Shown one piece after another: positions 36,038 through 45,354 of a stretch of 64,000 nucleotides of DNA. Under the pieces are notes generated by a model. The model saw nothing but the letters and a program-made list of their open reading frames with translations, did no database searches and was not told where the DNA came from. The DNA is from Neptunomonas phycophila (lineage in GTDB: Bacteria > Pseudomonadota > Gammaproteobacteria > Pseudomonadales > Balneatricaceae). Both the position numbers and the translations under genes were made by a program. Numbering within the stretch: position 1 is the stretch's first letter; each line of letters begins with the position of its first letter. The stretch covers positions 2,294,001 through 2,358,000 of the forward strand of contig NZ_MRCI01000001.1 of the NCBI RefSeq assembly GCF_001922575.1, given 5' to 3'.

Positions 36038-36640
36038 TTACAGCTTGTCAGACGACTCTGAAAGGTATTTAGCTACGCCGTCAGTAGACGCTTGCATACC
36101 TTTATCACCTTTATTCCAACCAGCTGGGCAAACTTCGCCATGCTCTTCATGGAATTGAAGCGCGTCAAATAAACGGATCAACTCTTCCATGTTACGACCT
36201 AGTGGTAAATCATTAACGATTTGCGAACGTACATTACCTTCTTTGTCGATAATGAAAGCACCACGGAAAGCAACACCACCTTCAGCTTCAACATCGTACG
36301 CTTTGCAGATTTCGTGCTTTGTGTCGGCAACTAATGTGTATTTAACTGGACCAATACCACCCGAGTTAACAGGTGTGTTACGCCACGCGTTGTGAGTAAA
36401 TTGAGAATCGATAGAAACACCGATAACTTCTACGCCACGCTCTTCAAATGCGCTCATACGCTTATCTAATGCGATCAACTCAGATGGGCAAACGAATGTG
36501 AAGTCTAACGGGTAAAAGAAAACTAAACCGTACTTCCCTTTGATTGCTTCTTTCAAGTTGTATGCATCTACAATTTCACCAGTGCCAAGTACTGCTGCCG
36601 CTGTAAAGTCCGGCGCTTGCTTTCCTACTAATACACCCAT
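36038..36640 (-). CDS. 2-Cys peroxiredoxin (AhpC/Tsa family)
   Basis: A 200-residue thiol peroxidase. The peroxidatic cysteine is in PLDFTFVCPSELIAL and the resolving cysteine in EEHGEVCPAGWNKG, the typical 2-Cys arrangement. It removes hydrogen peroxide and organic hydroperoxides in the cytosol, reduced by thioredoxin or AhpF-like partners. Its position next to grxD and close to rnt matches the Pseudomonas locus that also holds bacterioferritin genes, which are absent here. OxyR control is likely by analogy; no site was identified. Confidence 0.95.
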   Translation of the reverse strand: MGVLVGKQAPDFTAAAVLGTGEIVDAYNLKEAIKGKYGLVFFYPLDFTFVCPSELIALDKRMSAFEERGVEVIGVSIDSQFTHNAWRNTPVNSGGIGPVKYTLVADTKHEICKAYDVEAEGGVAFRGAFIIDKEGNVRSQIVNDLPLGRNMEELIRLFDALQFHEEHGEVCPAGWNKGDKGMQASTDGVAKYLSESSDKL

Positions 36641-36739
36641 GATTTTCTCCGTTTTTATCTATCGTTAGGTAAAACTTAACAAACCCGCATTGTAAGGTTT
36701 GTTCATAAAACTTTAATGACGAACAATTGACATAATGGC

Positions 36740-37075
36740 TTATTCAGCAGGTGTCTCGTCAGACTCAGCCGCTGCTTTGACCATTGTTTCAAGTTCACCT
36801 GATGCATGCAGTTCTGTCACTATATCGCATCCGCCCACTAATTCGCCGTTAATCCACAACTGCGGAAACGTAGGCCAGTTAGCGTACTTGGGTAATTCAG
36901 AACGAATCTCAGGATTTTCTAAAATGTTAACAAACGCAAAACGCTCACCACATGACATAAGTGCTTCAACCGTACGAGAAGAAAACCCGCACTGAGGGAA
37001 ACGTGGTGTTCCCTTCATATATAACAAAATAGAGTTTTTTTCGATCTGGTCTTTAATAGTATCTATAACGCTCAT
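36740..37075 (-). CDS. grxD: Monothiol glutaredoxin (CGFS type)
   Basis: A 111-residue glutaredoxin with the CGFS active site (FPQCGFSSRTVE), a WPTFPQLWINGELVGG segment and GGCDIVTELHASGEL, all typical of Grx4. Such proteins bind a [2Fe-2S] cluster with glutathione and pass it on in iron-sulfur assembly. It is 100 bases upstream of the peroxiredoxin gene on the same strand. It ends in a short acidic tail (AESDETPAE). Confidence 0.95.
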   Translation of the reverse strand: MSVIDTIKDQIEKNSILLYMKGTPRFPQCGFSSRTVEALMSCGERFAFVNILENPEIRSELPKYANWPTFPQLWINGELVGGCDIVTELHASGELETMVKAAAESDETPAE

Positions 37076-37310
37076 TAGCTTACCTTCTCACGTCTTGCGA
37101 CTCATTAACCGTGTGAATTTATCTGTAAAAATCCTACCACATACCCTAGCTAATTACTTGGTCAATACAAAAAATTAAGCGGGTTTATCGAGTCCAAATT
37201 GCTACAGTCATCCGTTTACCTGCTATATTGTGCCTTTACTATCTTTTTCAAGCTTTCCGACGGGAAGTTGCTAAAAATAGATAGTGACAATAGAATGCCT
37301 TTCTTTATTT

Positions 37311-37332
37311 GGCAGCTAAGGCTGCCTTTTTG
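37311..37332 (+). terminator. Hairpin with T-run just upstream of argD
   Basis: GGCAGC (37311-37316), loop TAAG, GCTGCC (37321-37326) then TTTTT. It ends about 20 bases before the argD ATG (37353). No plus-strand gene ends nearby, so it is either the end of an unseen transcript or a leader attenuator for argD-argF. I see no leader peptide with an arginine run. Confidence 0.75.
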
Positions 37333-37352
37333 CGTTGTACGGGAGATTGAAC

Positions 37353-38555
37353 ATGGCGCAGCAGTCCTTGATGAACACTTATAATCGGCTCTCGGTTAGC
37401 TTTGAGTCCGGTGAGGGCGCTTGGCTGTTTGATACTGATGGTAATCGCTACCTTGATGCTTTATCAGGTATTGCGGTGTGTGGCTTAGGCCATTCTCACC
37501 CTGCCATAACCAAAGCCATTACTGAGCAAGCAAGCAAACTTATCCATACCTCTAATTTGTACCGAATCCCTCTACAGGAACAGCTAGGGGATCGCCTCAC
37601 TGAAATTGCTGGCATGGATAGTGTGTTTTTTGCTAACTCCGGCGCTGAGGCAAACGAAGCAGCTATTAAAATTGCTCGCAAATTTGGCCATGCTAAAGAG
37701 ATCGAAGCCCCTGCTATTATCGTCATGGATGGATCATTCCACGGTCGGACATTGGCAACACTGAGCGCTACTGGCAACCGAGCAACGCAAGCCGGATTTG
37801 AACCTCTTGTGAGTGGTTTTATTCGCGCGCCTTTTAACGATGCTAACGCGGTTCGCTCAATTGCAGCCAGCAATAAGAATGTCGTTGCTATTTTAGTTGA
37901 GCCCATCCAAGGTGAAGCGGGTATACGTATCCCCGATAGCGAGTATTTAGCTGAGCTGCGCGACATTTGCGACGAAAACGATTGGCTACTCATGCTTGAC
38001 GAAGTACAAACTGGCAATGGACGAACTGGTCGCTATTTCGCCTACCAACATACCTATATTGTGCCAGACGTTGTGACTACGGCTAAAGGGCTTGGCAATG
38101 GTTTTCCTATAGGGGCCTGCTTAGCAAAAGGTCGCGCCGCCGAAGTGTTCATGCCTGGATCCCATGGTTCCACCTTTGGCGGAACGCCATTGGCTTGTGC
38201 TGTTGGTTTAGCCGTTACAGAAACTATTATGCAAGAAAACCTGTGTGATCGTGCGGCCGAATTAGGTGACCGTATGCTTCAAGGCTTCAAAGAAAACCTT
38301 GAAGGCATGCCCTATATCCGTGAAGTTCGCGGCAAAGGCTTAATGATTGCTATCGAGCTTACCGAAGCAGGCACCGAATTAGCCGTGCTCGCTAAAGTAA
38401 AAGGCATCTTACTTAACATCACTGGTGGCGGGAAAGTTATTCGATTATTGCCCCCTCTCATTATGACTGATGCCGAAGCAGACCTACTGGTCAACACGCT
38501 ATGTAAGCTGATTAAAATTTATGCAGCCGACGAGCGTTCAAAACCGAGAAAATAA
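37353..38555 (+). CDS. argD: Acetylornithine aminotransferase
   Basis: A 400-residue class III aminotransferase (PLP) in arginine synthesis, often also active on succinyldiaminopimelate for lysine. Visible features: [52 protein letters not shown] (Asp to PLP), the Schiff-base lysine in [14 protein letters not shown], and the C-terminal [15 protein letters not shown] 37353 has GGGAG seven bases upstream; an upstream TTG (37335) has none. argF follows after 47 bases, almost certainly one operon. Confidence 0.96.
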   Translation: MAQQSLMNTYNRLSVSFESGEGAWLFDTDGNRYLDALSGIAVCGLGHSHPAITKAITEQASKLIHTSNLYRIPLQEQLGDRLTEIAGMDSVFFANSGAEANEAAIKIARKFGHAKEIEAPAIIVMDGSFHGRTLATLSATGNRATQAGFEPLVSGFIRAPFNDANAVRSIAASNKNVVAILVEPIQGEAGIRIPDSEYLAELRDICDENDWLLMLDEVQTGNGRTGRYFAYQHTYIVPDVVTTAKGLGNGFPIGACLAKGRAAEVFMPGSHGSTFGGTPLACAVGLAVTETIMQENLCDRAAELGDRMLQGFKENLEGMPYIREVRGKGLMIAIELTEAGTELAVLAKVKGILLNITGGGKVIRLLPPLIMTDAEADLLVNTLCKLIKIYAADERSKPRK

Positions 38556-38602
38556 AGACCGAAAAGGTCCATAAGGAAAGCCGTCGGAGACGGCAAGAAT
38601 GT

Positions 38603-39508
38603 ATGAATACAAAACACTTCCTAACATTGAAGGATTTAACTTCTGACGAGTTAAAACAGCTACTTAGCCGGGCTACCGAATTAAAAGAGATGCGTAACCG
38701 AGGTGAAGTATACGAGCCGCTTGCCAACAAAGTAATGGCAATGATTTTTGAGAAATCATCGACTCGGACGCGTGTTTCATTTGAAGCAGGTATGGCCCAG
38801 CTAGGTGGGCATGCCATGTTTTTATCTTCACGCGACACCCAATTGGGTCGCGGTGAACCAGTAGAAGACTCGGCACGCGTCATTTCAAGCATGGTTGATG
38901 TTGTTATGATCCGGACGTATAGCCATGAGATTGTTGAAACCTTTGCGCAACATTCACGCGTTCCAGTCATCAATGCACTAACCGATGATTACCACCCATG
39001 CCAGCTATTAGCAGACATGCAAACATTTGTGGAACACCGTGGCGATATCAAAGGTAAAACGGCGGCATGGATAGGCGACGGCAACAACATGTGCCAATCT
39101 TACATGAATGCGGCGGCTATCTTAGATTTCCACTTAAACATTGCTTGCCCTAAAGGGTTTGAGCCTAAAGCCGAATTGCTTGAAGAATACAAAGATCGCA
39201 TCACATTGACTCACTCACCAAAAGAGGCCGTTAAGGGTGCACACCTTGTAACAACGGATGTGTGGGCTTCAATGGGACAAGAAGACGAACAAGAAACTCG
39301 TTTAAAGCGGTTTGAAGGCTTTCAAGTAACACCTGAATTAATGGATTTAGCGGATAAAGACGCTTTATTCATGCACTGCCTTCCTGCACATCGTGGCGAG
39401 GAAGTCAGCGAAGAAATGATGGAAGACCCGCGCTCAGTTGTTTTTGACGAAGCTGAAAACCGCTTACATGCACAAAAAGCACTGTTAGAGTTTTTGCTCG
39501 TTAATTAG
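38603..39508 (+). CDS. argF: Ornithine carbamoyltransferase
   Basis: A 301-residue enzyme making citrulline from ornithine and carbamoyl phosphate. The carbamoyl-phosphate motif [16 protein letters not shown], the [11 protein letters not shown] segment and the ornithine-binding [11 protein letters not shown] are all intact. It is the second gene of the argD-argF operon and is followed by a terminator. With argG at 31.9-33.1 kb it covers three steps of arginine synthesis. No ARG box was recognised upstream of argD. Confidence 0.97.
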   Translation: MNTKHFLTLKDLTSDELKQLLSRATELKEMRNRGEVYEPLANKVMAMIFEKSSTRTRVSFEAGMAQLGGHAMFLSSRDTQLGRGEPVEDSARVISSMVDVVMIRTYSHEIVETFAQHSRVPVINALTDDYHPCQLLADMQTFVEHRGDIKGKTAAWIGDGNNMCQSYMNAAAILDFHLNIACPKGFEPKAELLEEYKDRITLTHSPKEAVKGAHLVTTDVWASMGQEDEQETRLKRFEGFQVTPELMDLADKDALFMHCLPAHRGEEVSEEMMEDPRSVVFDEAENRLHAQKALLEFLLVN

Positions 39509-39514
39509 CGCGAT

Positions 39515-39543
39515 GCCGGCCTTTATAATAAATATTGGCCGGC
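39515..39543 (+). terminator. Intrinsic terminator after argF
   Basis: GCCGGCC (39515-39521) / GGCCGGC (39537-39543), seven GC pairs with an A/T-rich loop, followed by the T-rich run TTGCCTTCTTT; it starts six bases after the argF stop. Confidence 0.75.
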
Positions 39544-39600
39544 TTGCCTTCTTTCCGTCTAAACTATACCTACTGTTGTTAGGCCATTCAGGATTGAGGC

Positions 39601-40515
39601 ATGATCGAATTACGACATTTAAAAACACTGTCCGCACTCAGAGATGCAGGTAGCCTAGTCGAGGCTGCTGACCGAGTTCATCTGACGCAATCAGCACTAT
39701 CGCATCAGATTAAAGATCTTGAAGATCGCCTGAACTGCTCCCTCTTTATTCGAAAAACCAAACCTATATGCTTTACTTCTGCAGGCCAACGTTTGCTTAC
39801 CCTCGCTGACGAAGTACTTCCCATGATCCGCAATACCGAACGGGATATCGCACGCTTGGCTGGCGGAGAGGCTGGAAGGCTCAACATCAGTATTGACTGC
39901 CATAGTTGCTTTGACTGGCTTATGCCCACCATTGACCATTTCAGACAACATTGGCCAGAAGTAGAAATGGACTTATCCAGCGGCTTTACATTTCAACCAT
40001 TACCGGCACTCGCTCGTGGCGATCTAGATCTTGTTATTACGTCTGATCCAGAACCTCGTGCAACCATAACTTACATACCATTATTTAGTTATGAGTCATT
40101 ATTGGCTGTTGGTAAACGCCATCGCTTAGCAAACAAAAAGTACGTGCACGCAACCGATCTAGAAAGCGAAACGGTAATCACCTACCCGGTTGACCAAAAC
40201 CGCTTAGATTTATTTACGCGCTTTTTGGAACCTGCAGGCGTAGAGCCACATGATACCCGCACCGCAGAACTCACCCTGATGATTTTACAACTAGTCGCTA
40301 GCGGGCGCGGTGTTGCTGCCTTACCTAACTGGGCTTTACACGAATACCTGCAGCGCGATTATGTGGCTGCCAAATCACTCGGTGAGCGTGGCGTATGGTG
40401 CACTCTTTACGCAGCAATTAGAGAAGACCAGAAAAACTCAGAGTTCATGGTCGACTTTTTAGACACGGCCAAGCAAGTCTCTTTTAGCACTCTGACCGGT
40501 ATTCGCTCAGCTTAA
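39601..40515 (+). CDS. metR: LysR-type regulator MetR
   Basis: A 304-residue LysR-family regulator. The N-terminal winged helix-turn-helix is at residues 18-38 (LVEAADRVHLTQSALSHQIK). The effector domain begins with ISIDCHSCFDWLMPTIDHFR, which is the characteristic MetR sequence, and continues with LDLVITSDPEPR. MetR activates methionine genes with homocysteine as co-effector. No met genes are adjacent, so it acts in trans. Confidence 0.93.
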   Translation: MIELRHLKTLSALRDAGSLVEAADRVHLTQSALSHQIKDLEDRLNCSLFIRKTKPICFTSAGQRLLTLADEVLPMIRNTERDIARLAGGEAGRLNISIDCHSCFDWLMPTIDHFRQHWPEVEMDLSSGFTFQPLPALARGDLDLVITSDPEPRATITYIPLFSYESLLAVGKRHRLANKKYVHATDLESETVITYPVDQNRLDLFTRFLEPAGVEPHDTRTAELTLMILQLVASGRGVAALPNWALHEYLQRDYVAAKSLGERGVWCTLYAAIREDQKNSEFMVDFLDTAKQVSFSTLTGIRSA

Positions 40516-40538
40516 GCATGCGCCCTACCTGACGAGCA

Positions 40539-40922
40539 TCACTCGTCAGGGTTCCAGGCTTCAATCACTTCCTTAGCTGCTCTAAATGCCTCTTGAGCCG
40601 CTGGAGCACCACAATACACAAGCGACTGAAGCAAGACTTCCTGAATTTCTTCAGGTGAGCACCCATTTCGCAGTGCCCCCCGAACATGCCCTTTGAGCTC
40701 TGTTGGAGCCTTGAGTGCAGCCAGCATAGCGATAGTCACTAAACTACGTGTTTTTCGAGGAAGCCCAGACCTTTGCCAAGTCGATCCCCATGCATGTTCA
40801 TTTATCCACTCTTGTAGTGGCTCAGTAAACGGTGTCGTATTATCGATGGCTTTTTGAACAAATTCTTCACCCATCACCTCTGTTCTTACTTGCAACCCTT
40901 TTTGCCAATCATCTTTAGACAT
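40539..40922 (-). CDS. Carboxymuconolactone-decarboxylase-family protein (PcaC-like)
   Basis: A 127-residue AhpD/PcaC-fold protein. It follows PcaC almost throughout: RTEVMGEEFVQKAI, INEHAWGSTWQRSGLPRKTRSL, AMLAALKAPTELKGHVRGAL, then EEIQEVLLQSLVYCGAPAA. The single cysteine (YCGAP) sits where AhpD-like proteins would have a CxxC, so a peroxidase function is unlikely. No other protocatechuate-pathway genes are here, so the true substrate is open. The 3' end is part of a nine-pair inverted repeat (40528-40550) shared with the metR end. Confidence 0.85.
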   Translation of the reverse strand: MSKDDWQKGLQVRTEVMGEEFVQKAIDNTTPFTEPLQEWINEHAWGSTWQRSGLPRKTRSLVTIAMLAALKAPTELKGHVRGALRNGCSPEEIQEVLLQSLVYCGAPAAQEAFRAAKEVIEAWNPDE

Positions 40923-41114
40923 CGTAACCCCCTCGCATTTTGTGTTGATTGCAACGCTAGGTTGCCTTTATATAAAACTAAGCATTTTGTTATAACCCAT
41001 TACACACGACAGGCTAACAATGAACTACGTCTTATGTGCATCGACCGCTTGTATAATCACAGCGATACCTTACACTGGATTGCTTAATTGACTATTGGAA
41101 AAACGTACTAAGCC

Positions 41115-42470
41115 ATGAGTATTTGGACACCGACCAGCTGGAGAAGCAAACCTATTTTACAGCAACCTGAATACAGCAATGCTGATCATGTTGCTCAAGT
41201 CGAATCACAACTAGCCGCCCTTCCGCCGCTTGTATTTGCAGGTGAGATACGCTCTTTACGCAAAAACTTGGCAGATGTGGCCGCCGGAAACGCTTTTTTA
41301 TTACAAGGCGGAGATTGCGCTGAAACGTTTAACGAATTTAGTGCCAATAAAATTCGAGATACTTTTAAAGTTATGCTTCAGATGGCGGTTGTTATGACCT
41401 TTGCTGGCAGCGTTCCTGTGGTAAAAGTCAGCCGAATGGCCGGGCAATTTGCCAAACCGCGCTCATCGTCTCATGAAACGCTCGACGGTGTATCGTTACC
41501 AAGTTACCGCGGTGATATCATCAATGACATCGCTTTCACAGAAACAGCTCGCCAGCCCGATCCTGAGCGCCTACTCAAGGCGTACCACCAATCAGCCGCC
41601 ACATTAAATTTACTACGCGCTTTTGCACAAGGTGGCTTTGCCGATTTACACCAAGTACACCGATGGAACCAAGGCTTTGTCCAAGCGAGTCCCTTAGGCG
41701 AGAAATACCAACACTTAGCTGATCAAATTGACCAGACTCTCGCTTTCATGGAAGCCTGTGGCATCCATGCTGAAAACACACCTCAAATCAAAGAAACCAG
41801 CCTTTATACCTCCCATGAGGCGTTATTGTTGGGCTACGAGCAAGCCCTAACTCGCCAAGATAGCCTGACAGGTGACTGGTATGACTGCTCCGCTCATATG
41901 CTATGGATAGGCGACCGGACTCGACAACCAGACCACGCTCACGTTGAGTTTTTACGCGGTGTGCGTAACCCAATTGGGGTAAAAGTAGGCCCAACAACCA
42001 CGCGTGATGGGCTGATCGAACTTTTAGACATACTCAACCCAAACAATGATAACGGGCGTATTACGTTGATTGCTCGTATGGGTGCCGAAAAGATTACCGA
42101 AAAGTTACCCGAACTCGTTCGCATGGTAAAAGCTGAAGGGCGTAATGTTGTTTGGAGCTCGGATCCTATGCATGGCAACACAACAACAGCGCATAACGGT
42201 TATAAAACGCGCAGTGTAGATGCCATTCTTAAAGAAATGAAAGGTTTCTTTGAAGTGCATAAAGCAGAAGGTACACATGCTGGCGGCGTTCATTTAGAAA
42301 TGACTGGTCACAATGTGACAGAGTGTGTGGGCGGTGCCTACCAAATTACCGAAGAAGGGCTTGCCGCTCAGTATGATACGTATTGCGATCCACGTTTAAA
42401 CGGTGAACAAGCATTAGAGCTCGCTTTTTTAATTAGCGATACTTTAAAGTCAGCCACTTCTCAAAAGTAA
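41115..42470 (+). CDS. Class II 3-deoxy-7-phosphoheptulonate (DAHP) synthase
   Basis: A 451-residue plant/actinobacterial-type DAHP synthase, first step of the shikimate pathway (erythrose 4-phosphate plus PEP). Conserved stretches: [77 protein letters not shown] and the metal-binding [18 protein letters not shown]. Such enzymes are often insensitive to single aromatic amino acids, in contrast to AroFGH. YqcC follows after 10 bases on the same strand. Confidence 0.96.
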   Translation: MSIWTPTSWRSKPILQQPEYSNADHVAQVESQLAALPPLVFAGEIRSLRKNLADVAAGNAFLLQGGDCAETFNEFSANKIRDTFKVMLQMAVVMTFAGSVPVVKVSRMAGQFAKPRSSSHETLDGVSLPSYRGDIINDIAFTETARQPDPERLLKAYHQSAATLNLLRAFAQGGFADLHQVHRWNQGFVQASPLGEKYQHLADQIDQTLAFMEACGIHAENTPQIKETSLYTSHEALLLGYEQALTRQDSLTGDWYDCSAHMLWIGDRTRQPDHAHVEFLRGVRNPIGVKVGPTTTRDGLIELLDILNPNNDNGRITLIARMGAEKITEKLPELVRMVKAEGRNVVWSSDPMHGNTTTAHNGYKTRSVDAILKEMKGFFEVHKAEGTHAGGVHLEMTGHNVTECVGGAYQITEEGLAAQYDTYCDPRLNGEQALELAFLISDTLKSATSQK

Positions 42471-42480
42471 GAAATGCGAC

Positions 42481-42807
42481 ATGAGCAAAGAACAAACACT
42501 ACTATTTATTCTTGACGCCATTGAATCAGAAATGCAAACGCTTTCTTTGTGGCAAACGGTTGAGCCTAGTGCCGAAGCCCTTGCAAGCACAGAACCTTTT
42601 GCAGTTGATTCACTAAGCTTTGCAGAATGGGTTCAGTGGATAATGATTCCGCTGTTTCGCAAGATGGTTCGCCTTGGTCATCCTTTGCCAACCAACAGTG
42701 ATATTTTGCCTATGGCCGAGGAGGCTCTTAAACTCGTGCCGCAGAATACCCAGCGCTTAACCGCACTGATAGGCGATATCGATAACTGCTTACGCGTACC
42801 GCATTAA
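42481..42807 (+). CDS. yqcC: YqcC family protein (DUF446)
   Basis: A 108-residue protein of the YqcC family, all helical and cytosolic. Conserved parts: LDAIESEMQTLSLWQ, then FAVDSLSFAEWVQWIMIPLFRKM and the HPLPTNSDILPMAEEAL loop. In E. coli yqcC is next to truC, to which it has been linked in pseudouridine formation or 23S/tRNA processing. Here it follows the DAHP synthase. No catalytic residues are recognisable. The function is unproven. Confidence 0.88.
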   Translation: MSKEQTLLFILDAIESEMQTLSLWQTVEPSAEALASTEPFAVDSLSFAEWVQWIMIPLFRKMVRLGHPLPTNSDILPMAEEALKLVPQNTQRLTALIGDIDNCLRVPH

Positions 42808-42813
42808 CGCCAC

Positions 42814-42854
42814 ACAGCAGATAAAATAACAACTGGCTTCATTTTATCTGCTGT
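42814..42854. terminator. Inverted repeat between convergent yqcC and the CBS gene
   Basis: Perfect 14-base arms ACAGCAGATAAAAT (42814-42827) / ATTTTATCTGCTGT (42841-42854), loop of 13 bases. The right arm includes the stop of the minus-strand CBS gene. No T-run follows on either side; probable bidirectional transcript end. Confidence 0.55.
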
Positions 42855-43266
42855 CCTCCCCCAACAAGTCGCCAAACACAATCTCGTTATAACTCACAAC
42901 GCCGACAACCTGCTGCAGTTTAATGACAGGAGCTATCGACAGGCCAAAGCGCTCAAATAAGCGCGCACAGTAACGAACGTCCATATCAGGATCTACCGCA
43001 ATTACAGGTTTAGACATCACTTCATACACGTTGACACGCTCTGGGGCACGATCTTTAGCGACAACCTGTTTAGCAATATCAGACAGCAGTAATAATCCGT
43101 ATTCGTCATCGTCATGGCGCTTATTAACCAATAGAACACTCGCCAAGTCTTGCTTAAATAAGTCGATTGCCTCTTGGATGGTCGCTAACCCGTCTATCAT
43201 CGCATAGCTTTGAGCCATTACTTGGCTCACCCGAACTATATGACGTTTGCTTAGCTGGTCGTTCAT
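42844..43266 (-). CDS. CBS-domain protein of the DUF1538 operon
   Basis: A 140-residue protein that is just one pair of CBS motifs (a Bateman module): IDGLATIQEAIDLFKQDLASVLLVNKR and VMSKPVIAVDPDMDVRYCARLFERFGLSIAPVI. Such modules bind adenine nucleotides, and in transporter operons they usually act as energy sensors. The start overlaps the stop of the PII-like gene by four bases (ATGA). It is the last gene of a four-gene unit with two DUF1538 membrane proteins. Its role as regulator of the antiporter is inferred from operon structure. Confidence 0.85.
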   Translation of the reverse strand: MNDQLSKRHIVRVSQVMAQSYAMIDGLATIQEAIDLFKQDLASVLLVNKRHDDDEYGLLLLSDIAKQVVAKDRAPERVNVYEVMSKPVIAVDPDMDVRYCARLFERFGLSIAPVIKLQQVVGVVSYNEIVFGDLLGEDSR

Positions 43267-43613
43267 ATCTGTTCCTCCACAGCAGAACTTAACTGCTGTA
43301 CTTGATGCGCAACTCCCACGGCGTCTTCTATATCTAGTTGAATTGCTATCCCCTTACCCGGCATTTCATCAAAACCTGCAACCTCTGCTATGGTTTCTAA
43401 AATTGCTCGGCTCAAATGCTCTTCAACTATAAGTAACAATACATCACGCTGTGTTTCTAAATTAAGCCCAAAAAACGTCTTCGTTTGGGTAATACCCTCG
43501 CCACGTGCATTATTAATAATAGTTGCCCCCGTTGCCCCAGCAACACGTGCCGCCTTCATGACCTCGTCTGTTTTACCGTCTTCAACAAAGACCAAAAGCA
43601 ATTTAAAGTGCAT
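43263..43613 (-). CDS. PII-like signalling protein of the DUF1538 operon
   Basis: A 116-residue protein with the PII/GlnB ferredoxin-like fold: KLLLVFVEDGKTDEVMKAAR at the start, the ATGATIINNARGEG loop entry, a T-loop region, LLLIVEEHLSRAILETIAEV and the C-terminal GKGIAIQLDIED. It is clearly not GlnB or GlnK: the uridylylated tyrosine of the T-loop is missing (QTKTFFGLNLETQ). It lies 22 bases after the second DUF1538 gene. A trimeric, nucleotide-binding regulator of the membrane pair is the natural inference. Confidence 0.85.
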   Translation of the reverse strand: MHFKLLLVFVEDGKTDEVMKAARVAGATGATIINNARGEGITQTKTFFGLNLETQRDVLLLIVEEHLSRAILETIAEVAGFDEMPGKGIAIQLDIEDAVGVAHQVQQLSSAVEEQI

Positions 43614-43635
43614 ACTTTCTCTCCATTAATCCAGC

Positions 43636-44412
43636 TTAGTCATTTTCTTTATGTTGTCGCCACGTACTTAATTGCGCATACCCCATGACAGTGATCATGG
43701 GAAAAAGACTAGCAAACGCAATAAGACCAAAACCATCAATAAGTGGACTGCGACCAGGTACTGTTTCAGCTAATCCCAACCCTAAAGCCGCTACTAAAGG
43801 GACGGTTACCGTTGACGTGGTTACCCCACCAGAATCATAGGCTAAAGGCACTATCGATTTAGGTGCAAAGCAGGTCTGTATAACCACGCACACATAGCCC
43901 GCTATAATGAACCAATGAATCGGGTATCCTGTCACAATACGCCAAGCTCCTAACGCAATACCCAATGCAACGCCTAACGCTACCGCCAAACGCAACCCCC
44001 ACACACCAATAGCACCAGCTGAAACTTGATTGGCTTTAATCGCCACAGCTATTAACGAAGGCTCAGCTATAGTTGTACTTGCCCCAATAGCAAATGCGAA
44101 CGCATAGACCCAGTAATAATCAGCCCAATGCAACGCACGATGACTAGGTGATAGCCGCCAGTGCTGAATAAAATCCGCTGCAGTGAGCTGCTCTGCCATC
44201 AACCGACCAATGGGAAATAGAGCTTTCTCAAGCCCTAACAAAAATAAGCTCAGCCCCACCAGCACAAATAAAAAACCGATGAGCACCCGTTTGAGCTGTG
44301 GTATCGGACGGCGAAGAACAAAAAACTGAAAGCCAAAAAGAATACAGGCAATAGGCAGTACATCACGCACGGTGGTGGCAAAGGTGCTCACTAACTCTGT
44401 CATTAATGCCAT
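43636..44412 (-). CDS. DUF1538 membrane protein, second subunit (UmpAB-type antiporter)
   Basis: A 258-residue polytopic protein, about seven to eight membrane segments. It is paralogous to the preceding gene product; both carry the family pattern ACILFGFQFFVLRRPIPQLK, LEKALFPIG, ASTTIAEPSLIAVAIKA and the [15 protein letters not shown] pore-like segment ending near [23 protein letters not shown]1538 pair (UmpA/UmpB) from Halomonas was reported as a two-component Na+(Li+,K+)/H+ antiporter. The gene starts immediately after the stop of its partner (no gap), consistent with a heteromer. Confidence 0.87.
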   Translation of the reverse strand: MALMTELVSTFATTVRDVLPIACILFGFQFFVLRRPIPQLKRVLIGFLFVLVGLSLFLLGLEKALFPIGRLMAEQLTAADFIQHWRLSPSHRALHWADYYWVYAFAFAIGASTTIAEPSLIAVAIKANQVSAGAIGVWGLRLAVALGVALGIALGAWRIVTGYPIHWFIIAGYVCVVIQTCFAPKSIVPLAYDSGGVTTSTVTVPLVAALGLGLAETVPGRSPLIDGFGLIAFASLFPMITVMGYAQLSTWRQHKEND

Positions 44413-45132
44413 TTACACCACCATGCCGTATGCCATCACAAAAATCATGGGTGTTAATGAGGCAAACGCAATCAATCCAAAACCATCAATCATTGGATTA
44501 CGCCCCTCAATACAGGATGCCAAGCCCACCCCGAGCGCAGTCACCAGTGGGACCGTTATTGTGGAGGTGGTCACACCGCCCGAATCATAAGCAATACCAA
44601 TAATTTCGCGAGGCGCTACCATAGTCATCGCCACCACAAGACAGTAGCCCGCCATAATCATGTACTGGATAGACCAGCCTTTTAAAATACGTAGCACCCC
44701 TAAAACGATGGCTAACCCAACTGAAAAAGCGACCGTCAGGCGTAAGCCATTCGCATAAGACTGACGTTCAGATTCAGTATTTGAAATCATCCCTCCGTTG
44801 GCGGCCACATCTGCCGCCTCAGCCGATACGGCGATTAATGCGGGCTCTGCAACGGTTGTCCCAAACCCAAGCGCGAACGAGAACACTAACAACCAAAACA
44901 CGCTTCCTTTTTGAGCAAAGGCATATGCCATGCTCCCGCCAATAGGAAACAACCCCATCTCTAAGCCGTATATAAAGCAGGTTAGCCCCAATGTAACTAA
45001 TACAAAGCCCACCAGTAATTGCATTAAGTCCGGTACACTTTGCTGTAAAACCATTAGCTGAAAAAAAGCGATAACTACAATAATGGGAGCCAAATCGCGT
45101 AAACTGCCAACAAGAGATTTAAGTAAAGCCAT
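44413..45132 (-). CDS. DUF1538 membrane protein, first subunit (UmpAB-type antiporter)
   Basis: A 239-residue polytopic protein paralogous to its neighbour. Key segments: [76 protein letters not shown] and [17 protein letters not shown]. The repeated DSGGVTTST motif in both subunits suggests two symmetric pore elements that come together in the complex. It is the first gene of the DUF1538-DUF1538-PII-CBS operon; the 222-base region upstream must hold its promoter and that of the divergent DUF3549 gene, but I recognise no clear box there. Confidence 0.87.
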   Translation of the reverse strand: MALLKSLVGSLRDLAPIIVVIAFFQLMVLQQSVPDLMQLLVGFVLVTLGLTCFIYGLEMGLFPIGGSMAYAFAQKGSVFWLLVFSFALGFGTTVAEPALIAVSAEAADVAANGGMISNTESERQSYANGLRLTVAFSVGLAIVLGVLRILKGWSIQYMIMAGYCLVVAMTMVAPREIIGIAYDSGGVTTSTITVPLVTALGVGLASCIEGRNPMIDGFGLIAFASLTPMIFVMAYGMVV

Positions 45133-45354
45133 TCACACTATCTCATTAGTAAACATACCCTCAGCTTACGCTGAATCACTCACCACAACCGGACCTGTAT
45201 CAATAAAAGTGGGCTTCGTATATAAAAATGATAAAGCCAAGAAGTAAGCCTAAGAGAGAGCTGACCCTAGCCATCATCACTGGTAAAATGCCGCCCATTC
45301 ATTATGCTGCTCGATAACAGCGGTACCCCGTAACAGCAATTAGGTGAGGCCTAC

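Noticed and set aside
37199-37384. Leader peptide for argD attenuation
   Set aside because: The frame through the hairpin has only scattered arginine codons and no ribosome site.
40528-40550. Nine-pair inverted repeat as terminator between metR and the PcaC-like gene
   Set aside because: Good stem, but it overlaps the end of the coding region and has no T-run on either strand; mentioned with the gene only.
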